Source of the DNA: Demetria terragena DSM 11295
GTDB lineage: Bacteria > Actinomycetota > Actinomycetes > Actinomycetales > Dermatophilaceae
Length of the DNA: 64,000 bases
Reading direction: 5' to 3'
Assembly: GCF_000376825.1 (NCBI RefSeq)
Contig: NZ_AQXW01000003.1
Location: 310,001-374,000 of the forward strand
Made by a program: the position numbers and the translations under genes. Of the stretch, positions 9,045-18,137 are shown in pieces (position 1 is the stretch's first letter; each line of letters opens with the position of its first letter). The notes beneath the pieces are model-generated. The model was not told where the DNA came from. It saw only the letters and a program-made list of their open reading frames with translations, and did not search any database.

Positions 9045-9962
9045 CTACTCGGCCATCGTGGTCCCGGCCTGCGCGCGGGCCCGGGCGACTTCACGGAGCC
9101 GGGGAAGTGTGCCGAGCTCGGGCTTGGCAAGGGCGTCGGTGAGTCGGTCCAGATAGATCGCCAGGATCACGACGGCGATCCCTGCCTCGGTGCCTGGGCC
9201 GATCTGAAGAGTCGACAGGGCCTGCAAGACGTCCTTGCCGAGGCCCTCGGCCCCAACAACTGCGGCGATGACGACCATGGAGAGCGACAACATGATCACC
9301 TGATTGATGCCCGCCATGATGGTGGGCGTCGCGAGTGGGACCTGGATACCGCGCAAAACCTCACGAGGGGTGGCGCCGAAGGCCTGGCCCGCCTCGACCA
9401 TCTCCTGGTCGACCTGACGGATCCCGAGTTCGGTGAGGCGGACGCCCGGTGGCATCGCAAAGATCACCGTGGCCAGCACCGCGGGTGCCGCTCCTGGCCC
9501 CATGAGGAAAAGGAACGGCAGCAGATAGACGTACGCCGGAAGAGTTTGCATGAGGTCCAGGGCTGGCCGAATGGTGTTGGAGAACCCCTGAGACCGGGCC
9601 GCCAGGATGCCGACCGGCACGGCGATCACGATCGCGATGATCGCTGCCACGAGCACCAGAGCCACCGTTTCGATCGTCTGAGGAAAGAGATCGAGCCCGT
9701 CGATGATCAAGAATCCGATCACGGTAGCGATCGAGAAGGCGACGCCTCGCACGAGCAGTGCCATGAGGGCGAGCACGGCAATGATCGCGATGATCGGAAC
9801 CTGCAACAGCGGATCGGCAATGAGGTCGACCCACCCGTCGATAAAGGAGTTCAGCCCCTCGAAGAGCCAGTCAAGTTGGTCGGTCATCCAGTCGACGACG
9901 GAGGTCGCCCAGTCGCCGAGTGGGATTTCGGGCGCGACTGTTGCCGTGGGAAGTGCGGTCAT
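9045..9962 (-). CDS. Glycine betaine/proline betaine ABC transporter permease
   Basis: The 305-residue integral membrane subunit has about six to eight hydrophobic segments. The binding-protein-dependent permease loop is visible as GATPREVLRGIQVPLATPTIMAGI near residue 210, which docks with the ATPase. The N-terminal extension (about 60 residues before the first membrane span) is typical of ProW/OpuAB proteins. Its ATG overlaps the stop of the upstream ATPase gene (ATGA at 9959-9962), so the two are translationally coupled. The receptor gene follows 80 bases later. The system should import osmoprotectants. Confidence 0.93.
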   Translation of the reverse strand: MTALPTATVAPEIPLGDWATSVVDWMTDQLDWLFEGLNSFIDGWVDLIADPLLQVPIIAIIAVLALMALLVRGVAFSIATVIGFLIIDGLDLFPQTIETVALVLVAAIIAIVIAVPVGILAARSQGFSNTIRPALDLMQTLPAYVYLLPFLFLMGPGAAPAVLATVIFAMPPGVRLTELGIRQVDQEMVEAGQAFGATPREVLRGIQVPLATPTIMAGINQVIMLSLSMVVIAAVVGAEGLGKDVLQALSTLQIGPGTEAGIAVVILAIYLDRLTDALAKPELGTLPRLREVARARAQAGTTMAE

Positions 9963-11023
9963 CGGGGGCCTCCTTGGACGGTCGTGTCAGGCCCGGCCGG
10001 ACTGAGTTCGCTCTCGTGCCCGAGCGCGGTCAACAGCGCCTCCCGAGTAATGACACCGAGGAGTTGGCCTTCGTGGACTACCCGTAGCGGCTCGGGGGAG
10101 CGGGCGGCGTGGGAGACCAAATCCGCGAGCAGCATCGTGGACGGGACCTCCGCGGCGCCTGGGTGCGGACTGTCCCCCGCGGGCTCCATGATGGCCTCGG
10201 CCGTGAGGACTCGAGACCGATCGACGTCGGCGATGAACCGGGCAACGTATTCGTCGGCCGGATGGCTGAGGATCTCTTGGGCCGTGCCAAGTTGGACGAT
10301 GCGGCCCTCGCGCATCATCGCGATGCGATCACCCAGGCGCATGGCCTCATTGAGGTCGTGCGTGATGAAGACGACGGTCTTGCCGAGTTGGCGTTGCAGG
10401 TCGATGAGCTGGTCCTGCATGTCGCGCCGGATCAGCGGGTCGAGCGCGCTGAACGCCTCGTCCATCAGCATGATGTCGGTTTGGGCGGCCAGCGCCCGGG
10501 CCAGGCCGACGCGCTGTTGCATGCCACCGGAGAGCTGATGGGGCTTGCGATCGCCCCATCCCGACAGACCGACCAGGTCGAGTGCCTCGCGCGCCTTGGT
10601 GGTGCGCTCGGCAGCAGGCATGCCCTTGATCTTGAGTCCGTAGGCCGCGTTCTCCAGCACGGTGCGATGCGGGAACAGCGCGAAGTGTTGAAACACCATG
10701 CTGATGTGATCTCGACGCGTACGCCGAAGGTCTTCTGGCGACATCGCGCTGATGTCTTGGCCATGGATGAGCACTTGACCTGCGGTGGGTGGGTGGAGCC
10801 CATTGAGCATTCGGATCAGGGTGGACTTTCCTGAGCCGGAGAGGCCCATCACGACGAAGATCTCGCCGCTGTTGACCGTGAACGAGGCATCGATGACTGC
10901 TGCGGTGGTCCCGCTTGCCTGGCTGACGCTCGTGGCGCCTTCACCCGCTTCAAGTCGACGAGCGACCTGCTCCGCTTGCGCACCGAATATTTTGTAGAGC
11001 GACTTCGCTTCGAGTGCTGTCAC
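9959..11023 (-). CDS. Glycine betaine/proline betaine ABC transporter ATP-binding protein with CBS-like tail
   Basis: This ATPase drives betaine uptake. Walker A is GLSGSGKSTLIRM, the signature is LSGGMQQRVGLARAL, and Walker B is IMLMDEAFSALD. The C-terminal about 75 residues resemble a CBS domain (LRVVHEGQLLGVITREALL), the osmosensing region of OpuA/ProV ATPases. I chose GTG at 11023 (protein starting VTALEAKSLYKIFG) because GGAGG lies 5 bases upstream. An ATG at 11068 would add 15 residues of no family similarity. It is the first gene of the three-gene operon on this strand. Confidence 0.93.
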   Translation of the reverse strand: MTALEAKSLYKIFGAQAEQVARRLEAGEGATSVSQASGTTAAVIDASFTVNSGEIFVVMGLSGSGKSTLIRMLNGLHPPTAGQVLIHGQDISAMSPEDLRRTRRDHISMVFQHFALFPHRTVLENAAYGLKIKGMPAAERTTKAREALDLVGLSGWGDRKPHQLSGGMQQRVGLARALAAQTDIMLMDEAFSALDPLIRRDMQDQLIDLQRQLGKTVVFITHDLNEAMRLGDRIAMMREGRIVQLGTAQEILSHPADEYVARFIADVDRSRVLTAEAIMEPAGDSPHPGAAEVPSTMLLADLVSHAARSPEPLRVVHEGQLLGVITREALLTALGHESELSPAGPDTTVQGGPR

Positions 11024-11164
11024 GCACACCTCCACTGCAGAGAACGTTAAGAATGCGGGTGGAGCCACCGCCGAGCGGTCGTTGAGCCTTGGTTCCGTTC
11101 CTCACCAGACCAGGGCATCTCCGAGCCCGCAGTTCGATTCAACGGATCGTGACATGACCGTGAT

Positions 11165-12655
11165 CTATTCGTGATGTTCGGAACTGACCGCCTTAAGCGC
11201 GTTGACGAAACCGTGGCCGAAGAAGTTGTTCAGTTCGGGAGTGCCGAGGCACCGAGGGGCACCAGCGCACGGGACGGGTGTGGCGTCACGTATCAACATG
11301 GAGGTGAGTTCCGCTGGCGTTGCGTCGGGGTGGCTGGCCTTCATGAGCGCGAGCACGCCCGCGACGTGCGGCGCCGCCATCGACGTCCCGCTCAGACTGC
11401 CGTAGCCGCCACCGGGAACGGTGGAAAGGATCCTCGAGCCAGGCGCGACCACGGTGATCTTGTCCGCGCCGTAGTTGGAACTGAAGCGCTTGGTCCAGAT
11501 GTCCCTCGCAGTCTGCGTGGCCCCGACCGACACAACACCCGGCATCTCGGCCGGAATTTGGCGACATTCGGGGTTGAGCGTGCGCGCGGCGGGAGTGCTG
11601 TCGTTGGGACTCGTGTCATCGGTCGTCTTGTTCGCCAGGTCGATGTCGGAATTGCCCGCAGCAGCGACCTGCGAGACACCTTGGTCGGTGGCGTATGCCA
11701 GGGCTCGCCGGACGGCTTCGCGACCCGGAGCCTGGTTGGCCTGGTCGTCGCACCAGAACATCCATGGGTCGACGAAGTAACTGTGGTTCGTGATGTCGAA
11801 TCCCTGATCGGCCGCCCACACGATGCCGCACACGACGTACTCGGGATAGAACAGGTTCTGGTCGCTGGCAACGCGGATCGAGGCGACCGAGGTCTTGGGT
11901 GCAATACCCGCGATGCCTTTGCCATTGCGTGCGGCCGCGATCGTGCCAGCGACGTGGGTGCCGTGGTTGCTATCGGTCGGCTCCCAGTTTTTGCGCTCAG
12001 GGACCCCAGCGTTCTGGCAGGAAACTGACTTGTCGTCCCGGAAGTTCGGGGCGAGGTCGGGATGAGTTCCGTCGACTCCGGTGTCAAGAACGCCTACGAG
12101 TACCCCGGGACTGCCCTGGCTGATCTGGTGCGCGGCGTCAGCCTGCACTTCCCGGTTGCCAGGCTGCTGGTCTTCCATTGGCTCTGGTGTGAATGTGGCG
12201 GGGGCGGACGGGGCGGGGTAGGTATCAGGGGCCCCTGCGGTAGGACGCTGACCGGGCGGGAGCACCGGATTGCCCTTAGGTGTGCCTTCGGCTACCTCGG
12301 TGGTGCGCGTCTGGCCTGCGGCCTCGATGGGTGAGTTAGCGCTCCTGGGAAGCTTGTCGACAAATGCGGCTTTCGTGGAGTGCGCGACGATCACGCCGAT
12401 TTGCGGCCACGACTGCACGACCGTGCCGCCAGACTGCGAGATCAATTTCTCGGCCTTCTTCATCTGGCCATGGTTGATCTTGGTTGGCTTGAGATTGACG
12501 ACGTAACTCATGAGCGTGCCGTCGGCAGGTGCGGTATCGACCGTTGTCGACCGCGGGTCAGCCACTGGCGCGGCGCCAGCCGACATGCCGCCGATGAGCG
12601 ATGAGGAGATTAATGCGGCGGATGCCAGGACGGCGTACTGCGACTTGCGGAGCAT
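11165..12655 (-). CDS. Secreted subtilisin-like serine protease (S8), paralogue 2
   Basis: This 496-residue preproenzyme is clearly paralogous to the protease at 6366-7868. It shares the propeptide core [14 protein letters not shown] and [19 protein letters not shown], and the segment [16 protein letters not shown]. The triad is Asp191 ([11 protein letters not shown]), His231 ([10 protein letters not shown]) and Ser425 ([11 protein letters not shown]). It differs by a Pro-rich linker at about 130-165. Start 12655 gives a normal signal peptide ([20 protein letters not shown]) and a GAGGA ribosome site; a longer reading to 12802 adds a non-hydrophobic leader. Together the two proteases bracket the betaine operon. 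Confidence 0.92.
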   Translation of the reverse strand: MLRKSQYAVLASAALISSSLIGGMSAGAAPVADPRSTTVDTAPADGTLMSYVVNLKPTKINHGQMKKAEKLISQSGGTVVQSWPQIGVIVAHSTKAAFVDKLPRSANSPIEAAGQTRTTEVAEGTPKGNPVLPPGQRPTAGAPDTYPAPSAPATFTPEPMEDQQPGNREVQADAAHQISQGSPGVLVGVLDTGVDGTHPDLAPNFRDDKSVSCQNAGVPERKNWEPTDSNHGTHVAGTIAAARNGKGIAGIAPKTSVASIRVASDQNLFYPEYVVCGIVWAADQGFDITNHSYFVDPWMFWCDDQANQAPGREAVRRALAYATDQGVSQVAAAGNSDIDLANKTTDDTSPNDSTPAARTLNPECRQIPAEMPGVVSVGATQTARDIWTKRFSSNYGADKITVVAPGSRILSTVPGGGYGSLSGTSMAAPHVAGVLALMKASHPDATPAELTSMLIRDATPVPCAGAPRCLGTPELNNFFGHGFVNALKAVSSEHHE

Positions 12656-12935
12656 GGGGGTCCTCACGAATCGAGTGACGAAGGAACAGGCCCGAGGGGG
12701 CGAACAGTAGCGGGGTTCGTGGCAGTCCGTGGCCGGATTCCCCACGACTCGTGCTCCGTGAATGTTGCCGATTCGGGAGTTCCTGCGCCTGTCTGGCATC
12801 ATGAGGGCTGTACCCGTCTGGATGTCGCGGCCCTCTTTCCGTGTCGCCGACGCCTACCCCCGAGGTCCGGTACCCCGCGTGTGTTCCCCACCGTGGTCTG
12901 GCCGCGCCTTACTGAGCACAAAGGAAACGTTCGAC
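12656..12935. other. Intergenic region: divergent promoters for subtilase 2 and rpsP
   Basis: These 280 bases separate the divergent protease gene and rpsP. I see no gene here. AAAGGAAA at 12920-12927 is the rpsP ribosome site. I found no promoter hexamers strong enough to call. Confidence 0.5.
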
Positions 12936-13646
12936 ATGTCTGTAAAGATCCGCTTGAAGCGCCTCGGCAAGATCCGTCAGCCGCAGTACCGCGTCGTGAT
13001 CATGGACTCGCGCACCAAGCGCGATGGCCGGGCCATCGAAGAGATCGGCACCTACCACCCCAAGGAAGAGCCGAGCCTCATCGAGATCGACTCCGACCGG
13101 GCTCAGTACTGGCTGGGTGTCGGTGCCCAGCCGACCGAGCAGGTCGCCGCGCTGCTGAAGATCACCGGCGACTGGCAGAAGTTCAAGGGCGAGCCGGGTG
13201 CCGAGGGCACCCTGAAGAAGGCTCCCGAAAAGGTCAGCAAGCGCGATCTCTACGAGGCCGCTCTCAAGGCTGCCCAGGGCGAAGCCCCCGCTGACAACGC
13301 TCCGAAGAAGAGCGAAAAGAAGACTGAGAAGAAGGCCGCGCCGGTCGAGCCTGTCGAGACCAAGGCTGAGAAGAAGGCCGACGAGCCAGCCCAGGTGGCT
13401 GCGACCGACGGTGGCTTCGGCGCCGACTCTGCTGCTGCCAACGAAGACGGCTCAGCCCCTGAGGGCTTCACCGTTAAGGGCAACAAGGACTCGATGAAGT
13501 TCCACGTCGAGGGCTCGCGCTGGTACGACGCCACCGAGGCCGAGGTGTGGTTCCGTACCGCTGAGGCCGCTGTCGCAGCTGGCTTCGAGCCCGCCGGCGG
13601 CGACGCTGCCCAGCAGGTCTCCGACGAGTCTGCTGACAAGGCCTGA
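12936..13646 (+). CDS. rpsP: 30S ribosomal protein S16 with C-terminal extra domain
   Basis: Residues 1-85 are S16 ([45 protein letters not shown]), a primary assembly protein of the small subunit. At 236 residues the protein is far longer than S16 alone (80-110). A Lys/Ala/Glu-rich linker (110-175) leads to a small domain at 177-220 ([20 protein letters not shown], then [11 protein letters not shown] and AAGFEPAG). This resembles what is called the sunset domain. The chain ends ESADKA, as S2 does in this genome. AAAGGAAA precedes the ATG. khpA follows 4 bases downstream. Confidence 0.95.
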   Translation: MSVKIRLKRLGKIRQPQYRVVIMDSRTKRDGRAIEEIGTYHPKEEPSLIEIDSDRAQYWLGVGAQPTEQVAALLKITGDWQKFKGEPGAEGTLKKAPEKVSKRDLYEAALKAAQGEAPADNAPKKSEKKTEKKAAPVEPVETKAEKKADEPAQVAATDGGFGADSAAANEDGSAPEGFTVKGNKDSMKFHVEGSRWYDATEAEVWFRTAEAAVAAGFEPAGGDAAQQVSDESADKA

Positions 13647-13650
13647 CCCC

Positions 13651-13893
13651 GTGCTCGAAGAAGCACTCGAGCACCTGGTCAAGGGCATCGTCGACCACGA
13701 CGAAGAGGTCGTGGTGCGGCACAAGCAGATTCGCCGTGGTGACCTGCTCGAGGTTCGGGTTCACCCGGACGACCTTGGACGAGTCATCGGCCGCTCGGGT
13801 CGCACCGCCTCGGCACTTCGCACCGTCATGAGCGCACTTGCCGGTGGCAAGAACATCCGGGTCGACATCGTCGACACGGACCGCGCTCGCTGA
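13651..13893 (+). CDS. khpA: KH-domain RNA-binding protein
   Basis: An 80-residue single type-II KH domain protein with the binding loop GRSGR inside DLGRVIGRSGRTASALRTVM. KhpA-type proteins bind RNA and act with KhpB in cell-size control and translation in Gram-positive bacteria. The gene is almost always next to rpsP and rimM. It starts at GTG 13651, only 4 bases after rpsP stops, so the two are co-transcribed. A strong terminator follows it (13928-13959). Confidence 0.93.
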   Translation: MLEEALEHLVKGIVDHDEEVVVRHKQIRRGDLLEVRVHPDDLGRVIGRSGRTASALRTVMSALAGGKNIRVDIVDTDRAR

Positions 13894-13927
13894 GCCTTCG
13901 CTGACTCGATCTCTACCAGTTCGATTG

Positions 13928-13959
13928 GCCCCCAGTCCTGTTCGCAGGGCTGGGGGCCT
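13928..13959. terminator. Strong bidirectional terminator hairpin
   Basis: A 14-bp stem (13928-13941 with 13946-13959, one G-T pair) has a TTCG tetraloop. It sits between convergent khpA and the MFS gene and can end transcription from both. Confidence 0.85.
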
Positions 13960-13961
13960 TC

Positions 13962-15215
13962 TCAGTCCACCGACCGGATGCGACCGACCAGAACTGTCCC
14001 GAGCAGGCCGATCCCACCGGCGACGACGTACAACACGCGATAACCCATCGTCTTGTCGGCAAATGCACTGACGATGGGTGCGGCCACCACTGGCGCTAAG
14101 ACCGCGGGCAGGGACGCCGCAATCGTGACGACCCCGAGGTCCTTGGCGCGATCGGTTGCGTGTGGCAATACCTGGGTGATGAGGGCGAAATCGACTGCCA
14201 TGTATACGCCGAAGCCGGTGCCCAGGAGGACCGACCCAATCAACGCGCCGGTCCACGTCGGCATGAGTGCCAGGACCAGCGCCGCCACGGCCATGACCAG
14301 GCCAGAGGCGACGACAAAGATCTTGCGGCGACCGCAGCGATCTGACCACGTTCCTGCAGCGACGGCGGTCGCGATGAGACAGCCGGCATAAAGCAGCGTG
14401 AGGACGAACAGGTCAGCGGCAGGGTCCTCCCGGCGTACGACATCGGTGAGGAAGTAGAGCAGGTAAAGAAGGCCGATGCCGTTGGAGAGCATGACCAGGA
14501 AGCGAGTGATCCAAGCCCACGCGAAGTCAGGATGCTCGCGCGGGCTGACCCACAGACTCTTGACGAAAGCGCGCCAGCGGATCGGCGCTGGCCGGTCGGT
14601 GAGGCGAAGGTCGTTGCTACGCAAGGCATACGGCACCGTGCAGGCCAGCAGAAGAACGGCGCAGGCGAGGTAGCCGGTCCGGACGCCGCCGATCGAGGCG
14701 GCGACTCCAGTGCCGAGAACCACGCCCAAGGTCTGGTTGACGCCGAGCCAGCCGCTCACCGTGGCGCGCTGATCGACCGGGACCTGGTCGGGGACGGCTG
14801 CCAGGATGCCGGCCAGCGAAGCGTGAAGGAATCCCTGGACCAGACACCATCCGAGCACCATGGCGGCAACGTGCGGCGCAAAGGCGAGAAGGATCAGCGA
14901 CCCCGCTCCGCCCAGCGCGCCGACCAAGACCCACGGCACTCGACGTCCGAGACGGTGCGTCGTGCGATCGGACAAGGCGCCGAAGATCGGCGTGGCCACG
15001 ACTGAGACCAAGGCGCCGGCGCCGGTCACCAGACCGAGAGTGGCCTCTTTATGGTCGGGAGTGAAGGCAGCGGCCTGCAGTCCAAGGAGGACCTGGATCG
15101 GGCCGTACATCCCGACCCAGATGCCCACGTGCGTCATGCTGACCCGGGCAATCCACCCACCGCTGGCACGGGCCGTGGGGTCTGCGTGCGGGTCGATGCG
15201 CCCGGGGACTGTCAT
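13962..15215 (-). CDS. MFS transporter
   Basis: The 417-residue protein has about twelve hydrophobic segments. The MFS loop motif lies between helices 2 and 3 (GALSDRTTHRLGRR), with a second copy in the C-terminal half (GTWSDRCGRRK). That pattern resembles the sugar/GPH-like or SLC45-like branch; the substrate cannot be told. ATG at 15215 begins a protein with a normal short cytoplasmic N-terminus, whereas upstream extensions up to 16202 only shadow trmD. It lies on the opposite strand inside the usual rpsP-khpA-rimM-trmD operon and so splits that operon. Confidence 0.88.
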   Translation of the reverse strand: MTVPGRIDPHADPTARASGGWIARVSMTHVGIWVGMYGPIQVLLGLQAAAFTPDHKEATLGLVTGAGALVSVVATPIFGALSDRTTHRLGRRVPWVLVGALGGAGSLILLAFAPHVAAMVLGWCLVQGFLHASLAGILAAVPDQVPVDQRATVSGWLGVNQTLGVVLGTGVAASIGGVRTGYLACAVLLLACTVPYALRSNDLRLTDRPAPIRWRAFVKSLWVSPREHPDFAWAWITRFLVMLSNGIGLLYLLYFLTDVVRREDPAADLFVLTLLYAGCLIATAVAAGTWSDRCGRRKIFVVASGLVMAVAALVLALMPTWTGALIGSVLLGTGFGVYMAVDFALITQVLPHATDRAKDLGVVTIAASLPAVLAPVVAAPIVSAFADKTMGYRVLYVVAGGIGLLGTVLVGRIRSVD

Positions 15216-15324
15216 TTGGGGCAGCGTAGGCGGTTGTCCGGTCGGGTGGGCGCATTCTGCAGTGTTCGGCGCACGCTGCATCGGTGTGCTCGAGGTCGGT
15301 CGGAAGACCTGAGAGGATCTGACC

Positions 15325-15831
15325 ATGTCAGAAGTGATGGTCGCGCGGATCGGCAAGGCGCACGGGCTCAAGGGCGAGGTCACCGTGCAGTTGCACACGG
15401 ACTCACCGAAGGAGCGATTCATCGAGGGCGCATCTTTTGCAACCGAGCCCGCAGGGCGGGGGCCGCTCACCATTCGAGCAGCCAGGATGCACAACGCGAT
15501 CCAGTTGTTGGCGTTCGATGGCGTGTCCGACCGTACGGCCGCTGAAGGACTGCGCGGCGTTCGGCTGCTCGCCGAGACTGACGACTCTGAGGACGACGCG
15601 TGGTACGCCGAGGACCTGATCGGAATGTCGGTCGTGGACACTGCCGGTGCGGAGGTGGGACGCATCGCTGAGGTTGTCTCCCGGCCAGCACAGGACCTGC
15701 TCACCATCACCAAGTCTGGTGGCGGGACGGCGTATGTGCCGTTTGTCGACGAGATGGTGCCCGAGGTTGACCTCGACTCCGGACGTGTGGTCATCGATCC
15801 ACCGCCGGGTCTCTTGGACCTGGAGGGCTGA
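15325..15831 (+). CDS. rimM: 16S rRNA processing protein
   Basis: The 168-residue RimM has the N-terminal beta-barrel motif ([20 protein letters not shown]) and the C-terminal PRC barrel ([35 protein letters not shown]). It binds S19 and assists maturation of the 30S head. GAGGATCT lies before the ATG. Its stop overlaps the trmD start (TGATG at 15829-15833), giving translational coupling. A separate promoter must lie in the 109 bases shared with the divergent MFS gene, because that gene and a terminator cut it off from khpA. Confidence 0.95.
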   Translation: MSEVMVARIGKAHGLKGEVTVQLHTDSPKERFIEGASFATEPAGRGPLTIRAARMHNAIQLLAFDGVSDRTAAEGLRGVRLLAETDDSEDDAWYAEDLIGMSVVDTAGAEVGRIAEVVSRPAQDLLTITKSGGGTAYVPFVDEMVPEVDLDSGRVVIDPPPGLLDLEG

Positions 15832-16997
15832 TGCGCCTCGACGTCATCACCATCTTCCCCGAATACCTTGCACCACTTGACCTTTCGCTGATCGGCAAGG
15901 CTCGTCGTGACGGGTTGATCGACCTCGTGACACACAACCTGCGCGACTTTGCCCACGACCGTCATCACACCGTTGACGACACCCCGTACGGCGGGGGAGC
16001 GGGCATGGTGATGAAGCCGCAGCCGTGGAGTGAGGCACTGGATCACATAGCGGCACAGGGAAATTCGCGCCCGACCCTGATCATTCCCGGGCCTGGCGGG
16101 GAACGATTCACCCAGACGACAGCGCGCGAGTTCGCCCAGCGCGAGTGGCTGGTCTTTGGCTGTGGCCGTTATGAGGGCATCGACGAGCGCGTCTATGACC
16201 ACGCGGCAGCCGCCTATGACGTGCGGGTCGTGTCGTTGGGTGACTACGTGCTCAACGGTGGCGAGGTCGCGGTCCTGGCAATGGTCGAGGCGATTGCGCG
16301 TCTGCTCCCTGGAGTGATCGGCAATGCTGAGTCATTGGTCGAGGAGTCCCACGAGGACGGACTGCTGGAGTATCCCGTCTACACCAAACCCGCTGACTGG
16401 CAAGGACGTTCGGTGCCGGCTGTGCTGTTGTCTGGCGACCACGGGCGGATTGCTTCGTGGCGGCATCAGCAGCGTCTTGAGCGGACTGCTGTTCGCCGCC
16501 CTGATCTCTTGCACGCTTCAGGGGCCTTAGCGATCGATGACCTTGACCATGCCGAGTGGCGCCCGGCGACTGTTGGTGATGTCGGCGAGTTACTTACCTT
16601 GACCCACGCCTGCTGGCTGCGCGAGGTGATCAACAACGAGATGTTCGACATTCCTGCCGCGCACGAGACCTATGACTCGCTGGCGGCCTCGCTGAACGAG
16701 TGGGATACCTACGTGCTGCGCTCGCATGGCCGACTCGTGGGGTCACTTCGACTCCAGTCCGAGGGTGACACCTGCCATGTCGGACGGGTCATGGTGGCGC
16801 CTGATCTTCGTGGTCGTGGCGTGGGCCGCTGGCTGATTGCCCAGGCCACAGCGCTCGCGCCAGACGGAGTGGCGGCCCTGGAGCTGGTCACTGGCGCGCG
16901 CAGCGAAGGAAACATCCGGTTGTACAAGAAGGCGGGGTATCGCCCGGTTCCGAGCGATATCGAAGGCACCGTGCGGATGCGGAAGCGGGCTCGCTAG
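15831..16997 (+). CDS. trmD: tRNA (guanine37-N1)-methyltransferase fused to a GNAT acetyltransferase domain
   Basis: Residues 1 to about 235 are a complete TrmD with knotted SPOUT motifs ([32 protein letters not shown]) and the C-terminal [15 protein letters not shown]. It makes m1G37 in tRNA with S-adenosylmethionine, preventing frameshifts. Residues about 240-388 are an added GNAT domain ([20 protein letters not shown] with the acetyl-CoA loop RGRGVG, then [13 protein letters not shown]). The reading frame is open throughout, so this is a real fusion; normal TrmD is about 230-250 residues. The acetyl acceptor is unknown. Confidence 0.95.
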   Translation: MRLDVITIFPEYLAPLDLSLIGKARRDGLIDLVTHNLRDFAHDRHHTVDDTPYGGGAGMVMKPQPWSEALDHIAAQGNSRPTLIIPGPGGERFTQTTAREFAQREWLVFGCGRYEGIDERVYDHAAAAYDVRVVSLGDYVLNGGEVAVLAMVEAIARLLPGVIGNAESLVEESHEDGLLEYPVYTKPADWQGRSVPAVLLSGDHGRIASWRHQQRLERTAVRRPDLLHASGALAIDDLDHAEWRPATVGDVGELLTLTHACWLREVINNEMFDIPAAHETYDSLAASLNEWDTYVLRSHGRLVGSLRLQSEGDTCHVGRVMVAPDLRGRGVGRWLIAQATALAPDGVAALELVTGARSEGNIRLYKKAGYRPVPSDIEGTVRMRKRAR

Positions 16998-17005
16998 TCC
17001 CGCCC

Positions 17006-17085
17006 GCGACGGAACCGTTAAGCGTCCCGCTGCGTCGGACGTGTCATGAATCGGTGGCGCGCGCTCAATCCATCGCTTCGTGGTG
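17006..17085 (+). repeat. Conserved cassette leader plus gene-A 5' end, copy 1
   Basis: Forty bases from GCGACGGAACC to the ATG at 17046, then forty coding bases. The coding part is identical to copy 2 (19265-19304), while the leader has several substitutions. Confidence 0.75.
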
Positions 17086-18137
17086 CCCTCGTCATGGTGA
17101 TGGTCGGCATGCTGGTCGTTGCCGGGGGCTGGTGGTTTGACTCCCGCAACCGTGCAGAGGCTGGGCCGATCGATGTCGCCGCGGAGCTGCACGGTGATCA
17201 GCGCGCACACGTCAACTTTGAACTGCCCAACGGGTCGGTGCAGGTCTCGATCGACGCTGGCGAGACCACCGCCGACGATGAGGTTCGTGCTCCGCGTGGC
17301 GGGCGCTTGGTACACGCGTCCTGGAAGGGCCAGCGGCCCATCCCAAATGCGACGGCGACGGCCCCGGCGGCGAACAGCGATTCATCGATCAAACTCCGCC
17401 TGCGCGTTGGCGGCGATAAGTTCACGCTCGATGACAATCTCGACCTGCAGCGTGAGGAGCCGAATGCAGCAACCGACCAGTCGGCGCTTTTTGCGGTGTC
17501 GACACCCAACCGTCACCTGGTGGTTGAAGTGGAGTTTGCCGGAGAATCTCAGTCTGTCGACGTGGCTACCGGCGAGCGGACGCTAGGCGCCTTCGCGCCG
17601 TACTACCGGCAGGACCTAGGTGCGCGCATCGGTTTGCATATGGGGAGCGCACCGATACGGCAGCGTTCTCATGATCTGTTGTGGACCTCAACGTGGAAAG
17701 TTGGCCTCTATCGAGTGCCTTACCTCGAGGGGCATGGTTGGGCTAAACCTGGACGGGAGTGGGTCACCCTCACCGATTCCACGCTGTCGGTTGGTCGGGT
17801 CTACTCGGACAACAAGAATCAGTTGAGGTATCAGGCGAAGTTCATCGAACCTGCGCGGGTTTCGGTCGCCGTTGATGGCGGGCGTGAGGTTCGCACGCCG
17901 AAGGCTGTGGCCGAACCGGTCGCGTTTTCCGACGCTGGTCTATCGATTACCTCGGGCGCATATGACGTCGCCCGTGGCCGTGCCCTCGTGTTTCGGCTGG
18001 CGGCCCCGGCAAGGATTCAGGCCGAGTCGTACGGTTCAGGGGCCGAAGAGGACCGCGGGGAGTTCAGGCCCGGAACTGTGACTGTGGCTGCGACGGCGCA
18101 CGCGCCGGCCGTTTTAGAGCCTGGAGCAGATCGATGA
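17046..18137 (+). CDS. Cassette protein A1: single-pass membrane-anchored extracellular protein, unknown
   Basis: The 363-residue protein has a short Arg-rich cytoplasmic tail, one membrane helix (about residues 13-30) and an extracellular part without cysteine. Blocks shared with A2 and A3 are WWFDSRNRAEAG, GSVQVSIDAGE, DDEVRAPRGGRL, RTLGAFAPYYR and PYLEGHGWAKPGREWV. I do not recognise the family. The last motif and the overall order also resemble the B proteins. Its stop overlaps the B1 start (ATGA at 18134). It follows trmD by 48 bases and could be read through from it. Confidence 0.8.
   Translation: MNRWRALNPSLRGALVMVMVGMLVVAGGWWFDSRNRAEAGPIDVAAELHGDQRAHVNFELPNGSVQVSIDAGETTADDEVRAPRGGRLVHASWKGQRPIPNATATAPAANSDSSIKLRLRVGGDKFTLDDNLDLQREEPNAATDQSALFAVSTPNRHLVVEVEFAGESQSVDVATGERTLGAFAPYYRQDLGARIGLHMGSAPIRQRSHDLLWTSTWKVGLYRVPYLEGHGWAKPGREWVTLTDSTLSVGRVYSDNKNQLRYQAKFIEPARVSVAVDGGREVRTPKAVAEPVAFSDAGLSITSGAYDVARGRALVFRLAAPARIQAESYGSGAEEDRGEFRPGTVTVAATAHAPAVLEPGADR

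Noticed and set aside
8922-10538. 538-codon open frame on the + strand
   Set aside because: Antisense to the whole betaine transporter permease and part of its ATPase. Low-complexity Asp/His/Arg composition.
12662-12935. A CRISPR array or small RNA in the rpsP leader gap
   Set aside because: No regularly spaced repeats and no convincing RNA fold.
13962-16202. 746-codon reading of the MFS gene
   Set aside because: The N-terminal 330 residues lie over rimM and trmD in the opposite strand and show no fold. The transporter begins at 15215.
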